From NCBI GenBank assembly GCA_030267565.1, contig BRXU01000037.1:434001-498000 (forward strand): a DNA stretch of 64,000 bases, read 5' to 3'. The position numbers and the translations under genes were made by a program. This document shows, one piece after another, positions 50,701 through 60,667 of the stretch. Under the pieces are notes generated by a model that was not told the origin of the DNA, did not search any database, and saw nothing but the letters and a program-made list of their open reading frames with translations. Numbering within the stretch: the first letter of the stretch is position 1; every line of letters begins with the position of its first letter. This DNA is from Pleodorina starrii. Lineage: Eukaryota; Chlorophyta; Chlorophyceae; Chlamydomonadales; Volvocaceae.

Positions 50701-53700
50701 TTCGGGTTGGCGCAGACTCCGGTTGGGGTCGGCGCCCTTCAGCGGCCCGGGGTGGTTTCAGGGTTGGGGAGGTGGCTGCTGAAGGCTGCAGCAGAGGATG
50801 CCCCTCTCTCCCCCCCACACACACTTTAGAGTCGAGGTCGGCGCTGGGGGTAAAAAGGACGAAACCGCAGCGTCGTAGCGGAGAAGGCGACGTTGGCGCC
50901 CCGGGTGGGATGGGGAGTCTCGTAGACCCCGGTGTTTCAGGAGATCATCCAATGGCCGCCGTGCCGTCCCGCCAGGCTGACATCCCCCACCCTCCCTCAT
51001 TGATATATTAAGGAGCATATCACTGCCTGACCCTCCGCCCTCCTTCAGGCCATCGGTCTGGACATCGCCGTGCCATCCCGCCACGCTGACAACCCCCACC
51101 CCTCCCCTCGCCCTCCCTCAGGCCATCGGTCTAGACACCGAGTCTGCCGCCAACATGTCGGGCGCCGCGGGGGAGGAGGGCTCAGCGGACGACGAGGACT
51201 ACTACGGCGACCTGTACGACAGGGCGGCGGCGGGCTCGGGGCGGCGCGGCGTTGAGGAGGTGTTCCTGGACTCGGCCCTGGACTCGGGGCGGGGCCTGCT
51301 GGGACTGCTGCTGCGGGTGCCGTTCAAACCCAAGTTGCTCGAGGTGCTGAAGCAAGGTACGGCAGGGTGGGTGCGCGGCTGGTGGGCTGGGAAAAACGGC
51401 CCGGGGCGAGGGAACGCAACACGCAGTTACCTGGGAACTTACCTGATGATTACCTGGTGGGCTGGATGGCTGGGTGGGCCCAGGGGGTAAAAGGTACGAG
51501 CCGTAGTGGTGGTGACAAGAGGCGACGACGGTGCAATAGGACCCAGCAATGCTTCATCAAACGCACGTACCTGTAATAACCCCGGGGGGTCCGGTGGCTG
51601 AGCAGCTACGCCTTGAATCTTCCGTCTGGCATTGCTCCCCCCCTGGAGCGCCCTTGCAGCCTTGCTTGTAAGTTGCGTTCGCTCCCAGTCCCGTCCCTTG
51701 CGCTCCGCTGCCATCGCAAACGTCCGCTGCCTTGCCGGGCATACGGTCCTATGCGCGAGGCGCGACGCGACCGCATTGCCAACCACTCCCCCCCGGCTCC
51801 CCGCCTGTTCCTTCACTGCGATTTCTTCGTCTCCATTTCCCGGCCCGCTGCCCGTTCCCTGCCTCCGCTGTCCGCTCCACCACCTGAATCAGGCTACACG
51901 GCGGACGACCTGCGTCGCGATGTGCTGGCCGGTGTGGTGGTGGGCGTCATCGCTCTGGCACTGGGCATGGCGCTGGGCATCGCGTCGGACAGCACTCCCG
52001 CCATCGGGTGAGGGGGTTATCCACGTATAGGCCGGAGCCCGTGAGGGGGGGGGTGAAGAGAGAGCGTCGAGGGACAAGGCGAGGCGAGGCGGGGGGCTGA
52101 TAAAGAAGATACCGCAGCGATGGGACGGGGGGTTGAGCGGGTGGAACGATACAGCCGAAACCGCAGCGATGGGTGTGCGATGGGCGGGTGATGGGGTGTG
52201 ATTTTCGAGGAAAGACAGCGCCCTTGTGGTTAGGGCGCTGTGTCTCGTGCGTGTGTGGGCGCTTTTTGATGTCCCGGAAGAAAAGCCACCCGTAAGCTGC
52301 CCCAAGCGGAGGATCGCGGGGAAGGCTCTTCCTTCTGAAAGGATGTCCCAGGCTCCCAGCCCAGGATGGCTCGCTGGGGTACGACTCTTCGCCGCTCCCC
52401 AGACGACACCAAACCCACTTCGCCGCAATTCTTTTTTTTTATCCCCCCCAACAGCGTCCGTAGTGTCCCACGGTTATATAAACGAGCATATCACTCCTTA
52501 CCCCCACCCCCCGGTTATATAATGGAGCATATCACTCCCTGAACCCTCCCCCCCACGGCCACGGGCTCCGGCCTATACGTGGATAATCCTCCCCCCCGGC
52601 CGCGCTGCACCACCCCTGCACCTGCACCTCCCATCTCCCCCATCCCATCCCCCCCATCCCATCTCCCCCATCCCATCCCCCCCATCCCATCTCCCCCATC
52701 CCATCCCCCCCATCCCATCTCCCCCATTCCATCCCCCCCATCCCACCTCCCCCATCCCATCTCCCCCATCCCATCCCCCCCATCCCACCTCCCCCATCCC
52801 ACCTCCCCCATCCCACCTCCCCCATCCCATCTCCCCCATCCCACCCCATCCCATCTTTTTATATAAAGGAGCATATCACTCCCTGATCCCCCATCCCATC
52901 TCCCCCAGGGTGTACACCGTGGTGGTGGGCGGTCTGCTGGCCTCGGCCCTGTCGGGCTCGCGTGTCACGGTGGTGGGCCCCACCGCCGCCTTCATCCCCA
53001 TCGTGGCGGGCGTGGCGCACGCGCACGGGCCCGCTGGCCTGGTGGCGTGCACCGGCCTGGCGGGGCTCATGCTGCTGGCCATGGGCGCAACCGGCATGGG
53101 CGGTATCATTCGGTGGGTGGGCGGGGGCCTGGGGGCTGGGGCGCGGGCTGGGCTGGGCTGGGCTGAAGAAGGCCATGCGTGGCTGGGTGACGCGTGACGA
53201 AGCGTGGATGGAGGGGCCTTCAGGGAATGTATATGACGCAGCGCATGGGGGGCGGCAAGGGGTGCATTACGGTGCGCAGGAAACGAATGTAGTAGCGGGC
53301 GGCCGGGCGCGGAAGAGACTGGAGCGGAGGGCTGTTGCGGAGGAGGTTGTAGCGCGTGGGAAGCTCCTTTCGCAGCCGCTTCCCTCAAAAAACCCTCACT
53401 CAGCCTCAACCCGCATCGCTCCGCATCGTTCCGCGTTGTTCTCCCCCTCGCGGGCCACGGATGAGGGCTGTCACCTGCACTAGCTGCAGGCCTGAAAGGC
53501 AGGCCTTGTCGCGCTCGCTGAACGTGTCGTGCCGTATGCCCCCCGTGCCGCTCCTCGCCGCACGCAGCTACGTGCCCAAGCCCGTCGTCACCGGCTTCAC
53601 CGCGGGTATCGCCACCTACATCTTTGGGACGCAGGTGAGAGCCGCACCCAGCGAACTCCACCCACCCGCACCCCGCCCCTCTTAACGCCGTCTCCGGTTC

Positions 53701-54354
53701 GCTGCGGTATTTCCTTTTTACCCCGCCCACCCGACACCCGCACCCCGAACTCCACCCACCCGCGAACTCCACCCACTCGACACCCCCACCCCGCCCGTCC
53801 GCACCCCCGCCCATCGCGCTTGTTGGCAAGCCACCGTATGTGCGGAAAAACAGACAGCCAAAGCAGACAGGCAAGGCAAACAGGCGCGCGTGACAGGCGT
53901 GTTTTCATCTACGGTACATGCGGCAGCTTGCCCCACAGCCCCACGCCTACCCGATCCCGACCCAACGCCCACCCTGACCCCACAATCCTGACGTGTGCGT
54001 ATCCCCTCACGTGTGCCCTCAACACCAGATCAAGGACTTTCTGGGTCTGGGTGCTCCCGGGCGGCTGCCGGAGGGGGTGCCGGTGCCCACCGAGTTCCTG
54101 GAGAAGGTGGTCTACCTGGGTGAGCACTGCCGTACATGGGCTGCAGGGTAGGCCTGTAGCAATAATAGGTAGCAGTCGGGCTGGGTTTAAGACCCTGAAC
54201 AACCCTGACCCGGTCTTGTTCCCTCTCTTTATCTGTCATATCAGCACTTATTTGATTTTGTGATGCCTCTGCCCGGATTTGCTTGCGGCGCCTCTGTCCC
54301 ATCGCTGCGATTTCATCTTTACTACTACCCCCCGCCTCGCCTCGCCTTGCCCCT

Positions 54355-54394
<40 letters not shown>

Positions 54395-57300
54395 CCTCCT
54401 CTCAGGCAGCCACCTGGACGCGGCGCACGTGCCCTCGGTGGCCATGGCCCTGGGCTGCCTGGTGCTCATCAAGACGTGGCCCAAGGAGTGGGCAAAGGTG
54501 GGTGCGCCATAGCGAGCGGCTGACAGCGCAAGAGAGGCGGCGAGCGAAAAATTTAAGGATGGGACAGGAATGGGACAGGACGAGCGGACAGGAATGGGAC
54601 GGACGTCCCGTGTCATCTGTCATGCCGTGTCGTGTCGTGTTAGAACTTAGGAAATGCAAGGCCAGGGTGCCGAACGCCCGCAGCAGCAGCAGCAGCAGCT
54701 GGCCGCTCGAGCGCCAGGCACGCGATGCGGCCGCATCCTCAGGCAGGCAGGCAGGCAGGCGTGAGCGCAGCGCCCGTCTCGCACGCCCCTGCCCTGCGCC
54801 TTTCTCCTCCTTAAGCGCCCCAGCCGCGCCCCAGCCGCGGACGCGGACGCAGATTTAGACGCAGGGTCCCCGCATTAGGTACCTCTTTTTCGCCGCGCCT
54901 CCACGCTCCAGTGCAGCCCTCTTTGTCATCCAAACCACGCACGGTGTCCCACCGCGGACGGCCCCCTTGCCTTCCTCCCGCCCGTCTCGCCTCTCGCCCT
55001 CTCTGCCTCCCAGTCTCCCCAACATCGCCACCCAAACCTCGCTGCGGGTCCATTTTTATACATGAACATGAAACCCTCCCCTCGCTCGCGGTAGAAGCAT
55101 GCTCAACAACGTCCGCAGGGGCTATCAAGGAGCACGGAGCAAGGAGCAAGGCGCAAGGAGCAAGGAGCTTACCACTCCCTGACCCCTCGCTCGCCTCTCC
55201 TCCCCTCGCTTCGCAGGTTGTCCCCACGCCCATCGTGGCCATCGTCGCCGGCACGCTAGGTCTGCAGCTGCTGCAGCTGGCCAACCCGGGGATGGAGCTG
55301 GGCATCGAGACCATAGGGACGCACTTCGGGGCGGGCGCCATCCCGAGATCGCTGCCGACGCTGCAGTGGCCGCAGGGCCTCAGGTGCGCGCGTGCGTTTG
55401 GGGGTGCGCGCGAGTGGGAGGATGGGGGGGACGGTGAGGGGGCGATGGTGATGATGAGGGGCGAGGGCGAGTGCTGCCAGTGCTGCGTTGCCCGGCGTAT
55501 GGGCAAAGTGGCAAAGCGCTCTCACAACTCACATGGTCCTGGACTCCTGCTCCACCTGGCGCTCGCACGACCCGCTTATCCCCGCCTGCCCTCTCGCTGC
55601 CAGTGCTGCGTTGCCCGGCGTATGGGCAAAGTGGCAAAGCGCTCTCACAACTCACATGGTCCTGGACTCCTGCTCCACCTGGCGCTCGCACGACCCGCTT
55701 ATCCCCGCCTGCCCTGCCGTGCCCTGACCTGCCCTGTCTGCTGCATCTCACTCGCAGCAAAGCCTGCGTCCTGGCGTCGGTCATGAACTCATGATGCAGC
55801 GCCTCGCACGTGCCTCCGCCCTCCCGTCGCCGCCTGTCTGCCCTGCCTGTCCCCTCCCTCCTTTTTCATCTCTCCTCTCCGCTCCTGCTCCGCGTTGCCT
55901 TGGCCCCTTCCCCGTTCACTTCCCCGCCTGTCCGATCTGCCCGTGTACCGTATCCATCTTCCTGAACACCCACCCAACCACCCGCCCACCATCTTCACTG
56001 ACATCCACACACACACCCATCCACCCACCTGCCATGCGTGCTTCCACCCATCCACCCACACACACACCCATCCACACACCTGCCATGTGTGCTTCCCCCC
56101 CCCCGTTCACGGGCTCCGGCCTATACGTGGATAACCCCCCCCACCCCACCGCCCGCCCTCCAGCGCCTCCGACATTCCCGGCCTGCTGTACCCCGCCGCC
56201 ACCATCGCCATGCTCGCCGCCATCGAGTCGCTGCTGTGCGCCCGGGTGGCGGACACCATGATCGGCGACAAACACGACTCGAACACCGAGCTCATATCCC
56301 AGGTGTGGGTGGGTGTTGGTGGGGGGGTTATCCACGTATAGGCCGGAGCCCGTGAACGGTATCGAAACAGAAGAATCCGTCCTGTCTGCAAAAGAAAAAA
56401 CGAGGTAAACTTGCAAACAGCAAGGGCGTTACATGCAAACCGAGATATTGTAGCGAGTCCGAGTTGAGCCGCCGCCGCGGGGGGGAGGAGCAACCGGGCA
56501 GGGAGGGAGGATGTGTGCGGAGGGGCGGTGGGTGACGTGGGCAGGAAAGGCCGGCGGCGACGCGGGTGCCCTGCCGTGTTTGGGGTTGTGGATCTGGGGT
56601 GCGCGTGCCTAGCGCCATCCGCCGGCTCGCCTCCTTGCTCCGTCTTACGTGACCCTCCGTACAAAAATGCCGTACCTACGCGTGCGTGGCTGGACTCACA
56701 CATCTGCGCCGCTCGCTGCCTCCCGCGCTTTCGGCACCACTCAGCTGCGATTCCTATTCCATATCCCTCGCCGCCGTACCGTCGTTGCGTGGCTTGTTCT
56801 CTTCTGCATTGGCGGCGCTGCCCCTGCCCCTGCCGTCGCAGGGCATCGCAAACCTGGGCTGCGCCGCCTTCGGCTGCCTGCCCGCCACGGGCGCCCTGGC
56901 CCGCACCGCCGCCAACATCCGCGCCGGCGGGCGCTCGCCCGTGTCGGGTCTGGTGCACGCGGTGACGGTGGCCGCGGTCATCCTGGCCGCCGCCCCCGCC
57001 GCCGAGTACATCCCGCTGCCGGCGCTGAGTGCGGTGCTGGTGGTGGTGGCTCTCAACATGGGCGAGTGGCACAACTTCCAGCAGCTGCCAAAGTGTGAGC
57101 ACGTGTGTGCGTGTGTGTGTGTGTGAGCACGTGTGCATGTGGGTGGTGGTGGTGGTGGTGGTTAGCAGGGGGGTTTATCCACGTGAAGGCCGGAGCCCGT
57201 AAACGGTTCAAGTAACAGAAGAAGTGGGGGTTAATGACACAAGATACCGCAGCGAAGCAGGTGATGGGGGAGGGTGGTGGGTGGGTGGTGAACCTTAGGG

Positions 57301-60300
57301 ATAATCTTCAAAGGCAGGCCAGCCAAGCGCTCGGCACTAGGTGTGTGTGGGGGGGGTAGGGGGATGTTGGGTCGAGGAGAGAGAGCGTATGACAGTCCAG
57401 AGAGGCGAGCTGATACGGTAGGCTGACAGATGCAATGGGGAAACGTCCTGAAGTACGAACCGCAGGTCAGGAAGGGAAGCGACGCTGGCCAACGGGCCAA
57501 CGGGCCAAGCAACACGTCTTGAAGTTACCTGTGACCTTACCGAGATTGTGGGGTGGTGGGGGTTGTGGGATCGTGGGGCTGGGGCTGTGGTTTATCCGGG
57601 AGTAATACCGGTAGGTACGCAGGGGCCCTCAAGAGGCCCCGCTTCCGTCCCCCTTTCCTTCCTTCCGTCCTTCCGAGCGGCCTGCAGTCCCCCGCGGACA
57701 CTTAACGCGCGGCGTTGAAGAGTTGCGACGGGTAATGCGGAGGCCGGAATGACACGTGTTTCTAGCTGCTGCTGTTGCTGTTGCTGCTGGTACTGCTGCT
57801 ACTGCTGCTGCACCACAACCTGGGTCCGTCGATGCGCTCGTCTCTCGGTTGCGTTGCCTGCTGCAGCAACCGCCTGCAGCAGGCAACGCCCACTTTCCCT
57901 CTCACGACCCCTCCGCCGGCCCTCAAACCCTAAAACCCCTAAAACCCACAGGGCCCCAGAACGACGCGCACCTCTTCCTCATCGCGTTCAGTCTCACGGT
58001 GCTCCAGGTACGACACATGTGTGTGCGTGTGGCGCGGGCGGGCGGGTCCGTGGGCTGTGCCGCTGCTGCTTCTCCTGCAATTGCTCTTGCTTCGCCAGCA
58101 ACGCTTCAAAAGCAAGCTCACGTGAGCGCGGGGGCCGGTATCTGGCACAAGGGGGCGGTTCCAGGAGGCTGGATGGCGTCACTAACAACGCCCGCATCCC
58201 AGCTCTTTTGAGTATCGCACCCCTACACGGACTCGAGCCCAACGAAGCCCTGCCGGCCTCCGCCTCTCTTCCCTCTTTTTCATCTATCGTATCTCCATCT
58301 ACCCCCGGACAGGACGTGGCGGTGGCGGTGGCGTTCGGCATGGTGATTGCTCTAGCGGTGTTCGTGCAGGTGAGCGGGGGGCGGCCCGGATGGGGCGGGT
58401 GTGGGGACGGGTGGACGGGGCGGATGGGTGGACGGATGGAGGGGAGATGGGCAGATGGGGGCGTTGGGCGGGGTTGGGGCGGATGCCGATGCGCTGCGGG
58501 CTGACTGCGGGGCAGGGCAGGGGTGCCGCGCACTGGGAATGTCATCTCTCCCGTGCGCGCACTCGTGCACGTTCCGTTGCTTACTTCTCCAGGCGTTTCC
58601 TGGTCGCTGCTGGCGGCAACCCCCCTAAACGCATTGCACTCTTGGACCCTAATCGAAGATGCAACTAGGGTTTTCAGGGTTTCAACAACCCTGAAAACCC
58701 TAAAATCATAAAAACCCTGAAATCCTGAAATCTCCGAAATCTGGCCAAGCCAAGGACCACAGCATTATGCCAGGACACGACCCAAGATTCAACCTTGCCC
58801 CCATCCTTGAATACGGTGACCGCAGGACGTTTCGGCAACCATGTACGTCCGGGCGCTGCCGCCGCGGTCCGTCGTAACGCCGCCGTACCTCGACCCAGCC
58901 GCAGCGTTCGACGTCGACGTCGACGCCAACGAGCCGTACCGCCGCCGCGACGCCGCCGCGGCCCTGGCCGCCCGCCGGGCCAGCAGCGGCGAGGAGGAGG
59001 AGGAGGTGGAGGGGCCGATGCCGTCTGCCGCGGCGGCAGCGGGCGGCGGCGGCGGCGCGGGTCTGTTGGCGGGTTTGCCGCTGGGCTGCGTCGTGCCGGC
59101 GGGCACGGTGTACGTCGAGGTACGGCAGTGCAATGCAGTACAGTGGCGTAATGTGATCTGCGAGGTGTTGGGCAGCAGGGGCGCAGGGAAGGCCGAACGG
59201 GCGGTCCGGTCCTGTCCGGCCTCCGGCGGTTGTTTCGCGGCCCTTGGCGGCCAATGAGGTAGTACTCCTGCTCTCCTGGCCGCCTTCCTGCACTGCTGAC
59301 GCTGACGCAACGCAGTGCGTTCCGCCAAATGTCTCCTCCTGACTTGCATTCCAGCTTCCGCATTCCATATCCTGTCCTAATCCGCTTGCTGCTTCCGTCA
59401 TTCCTCACCCGCCTGCGCCTGCGCCTCCGCGTCCGCCTGCGGCTTCGCAGGTCACCGGCTCACTGCTGTTCGGAGCGGGCGAGGTGCTGGAGCGCGTGGT
59501 GGAGACGGAGGGCCAGGCCGCCAACCCCGGCGTCGATCAGGAGCCGGTGCAGGTGGGCGGGGAGGGCGGAGGGCGGGGGGTAAAAAGAAAATACCGCAGC
59601 GGAGACGGAGACGGCGGGGGGCAGGGGGCAGGGGGCGGGGGGCGTACGTCCTCCTGGCTCTGCTTGGTCGACGGCCAACGGCCAGCGGTCCCGGTCATCG
59701 TGCGAGCGCTCCCCATCCGAGCACCTCGACACGTGAAAGGGTGAAACCCGAGCCTCTTCCGCCTTCCCATCCCTCCCGCCTTCTCTCCCGACCCGCCTTG
59801 CCCTTTCCCGCTCGCTGCGGCCTGACTTTGCTTTTCCCCTTCGCCCCCTTCGCTCTCCATCCATCCATCCATCCATCCACCCACCCATCCATTCACATCA
59901 TCCCTTGTTATACCGTATAAAGGAGCATATCACTGACCTGTCCCCTGTCCCCTCCCAACAACACCCACACCCACATCCACATCCACATCCACACATGCTT
60001 GCTTGCCTGCCCGCAGGTGCTCGTGCTGAACATGTCCCACGTGAGCGTGGTGGACGTCAGCGGTCTGGAACTGCTGGAGGAGGTTCACCGCCGACTGGAG
60101 CAGGCGGGCAAGACGCTGGTGCTGTGCGGCCTGACGCGGCAGCCGCTGAGGATGATGGCGCGGGCGGGCTTCCTGGACGAGGCGGGCAGGGAGAACGTGT
60201 GCCGCAGCGTGGATGCGGCGTTTGCGCGCGCCACCGCCATCGTAACTGCGGCCAACCGCGCCAAACAGCAGCAGGAGGCGGCGGCGGCGGCGGCGCGTTC

Positions 60301-60667
60301 CGCCGCCGCCGCGCATCGCCACCGCGCCGGCGGACGGCGGCCTACAGCAGGTGCCGTCACCGACGCCACGGCTGGCAAAGGCGCCGGCTTCGTTGACGGT
60401 TACGAGGGTACCGCTACGGGCTCGGAGGATCTGGATGAGCTGTGGGCGGCGGCGGCGGTGCCCCCCGACGTCAGCTTCCAGGCGTCGTCAGGCCGCCTGG
60501 GCAGCGACGGCTACGCCGCCATCAGCGTCGGCGCCGGTGCCAGCGGCGGCGGGAGCGCCGCCAGCTCGCCGCGGCGTGGCAGCGGCGGCGGCAGTAGCAG
60601 TGGCGGCGCCGGCGGCGGCAGCATGGAGAGCGACCTGTTTGGCCAGGAGCGCGGCGGCTCGGCGTGA
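47713..60667 (+). CDS. Rhodanese-SulP-STAS fusion: putative organellar anion transporter, 20 exons, 1024 aa
   Basis: Exons: 47713-47830, 48246-48321, 48818-48899, 49434-49511, 50023-50120, 50493-50592, 51122-51356, 51893-52007, 52909-53112, 53568-53634, 54029-54119, 54406-54497, 55217-55383, 56164-56302, 56842-57094, 57952-58007, 58313-58369, 58826-59119, 59451-59552, 60017-60667. All phases match (3075 nt). The exon 1 donor is the least certain choice. The N-terminus is transit-peptide-like ([19 protein letters not shown]), followed by one helix ([20 protein letters not shown]). A rhodanese-like domain (about 65-187) has VKLVDVRS and GGFRAWQ, but its loop reads VLSSRGSETC where an active-site Cys normally stands. 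Then comes a bacterial-type SulP transporter (about 265-680: [40 protein letters not shown]) and a STAS domain (about 755-870) with a long Ala/Gly/Ser tail. SulP proteins carry sulfate, bicarbonate or related anions; the substrate here is unknown. Confidence 0.87.
50949..51140 (+). repeat. Duplicated acceptor region before SulP exon 7
   Basis: A segment containing GCCGTGCC(G/A)TCCCGCCA and CATCCCCCACCC/CAACCCCCACCC occurs twice (about 50959 and 51069). CAGGCCATCGGTCTRGACA also occurs twice (51047 and 51120). Both copies carry a usable AG. The second is chosen because the first would continue into a non-homologous tail before the second. Confidence 0.7.
52012..52044 (+). repeat. Intron module A, donor-side copy (SulP intron 8)
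   Basis: TATCCACGTATAGGCCGGAG begins a few bases after the GTGAGG donor at 52008. Its reverse complement is present later in the same intron at 52558-52588, so the two ends of this 901-bp intron can pair over about 27 bases. Module B copies in donor form follow at about 52098-52122 and 52147-52170. Confidence 0.9.
52512..52588 (+). repeat. Intron modules C and A, acceptor-side copies (SulP intron 8)
   Basis: Module C (ATAATGGAGCATATCACTCC) lies at 52512-52545, with a diverged copy just before it at 52472-52498 and another at 52856-52890 just before the acceptor. Module A in reverse-complement form (GGCTCCGGCCTATACGTGGA) lies at 52558-52588. Confidence 0.9.
52613..52850. repeat. CCATCCCATCTCCCC minisatellite in SulP intron 8
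   Basis: A roughly 14-15-base unit, CCATCCCATCTCCCC or CCATCCCACCTCCCC, repeated about 15 times between acceptor-side modules A and C. Confidence 0.93.
55472..55723. repeat. 126-bp tandem duplication in SulP intron 13
   Basis: Two nearly identical copies of a unit starting GCTGCCAGTGCTGCGTTGCC at 55472 and 55598. The intron is spliced from 55384 to 56163, so the duplication is non-coding. Frames through it ([17 protein letters not shown]) repeat exactly and are shadows. Confidence 0.92.
56101..56140 (+). repeat. Intron module A, acceptor-side copy (SulP intron 13)
   Basis: The full-length reverse-complement form, including the CCGTTCACGGGCTCC extension, ends 23 bases before the exon at 56164. 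Confidence 0.9.
56321..56360 (+). repeat. Intron module A, donor-side copy (SulP intron 14)
   Basis: The exact reverse complement of the copy at 56101-56140 lies 18 bases after the exon ending at 56302. The two copies face each other across that exon. Confidence 0.9.
57170..57256 (+). repeat. Intron modules A and B, donor-side copies (SulP intron 15)
   Basis: A diverged module A (TATCCACGTGAAGGCCGGAG) lies at about 57170-57208 and module B (AAGATACCGCAGCGAAG) at about 57230-57256, both in donor form. Confidence 0.8.
59579..59612 (+). repeat. Intron module B, donor-side copy (SulP intron 19)
   Basis: A best-conserved copy of GGTAAAAAGAAAATACCGCA followed by GCGGAGACGG, starting 26 bases after the donor. 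A near-identical copy is in DDI1 intron 4 at 15649-15680. Module C in acceptor form closes this intron at about 59908-59938. Confidence 0.88.
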
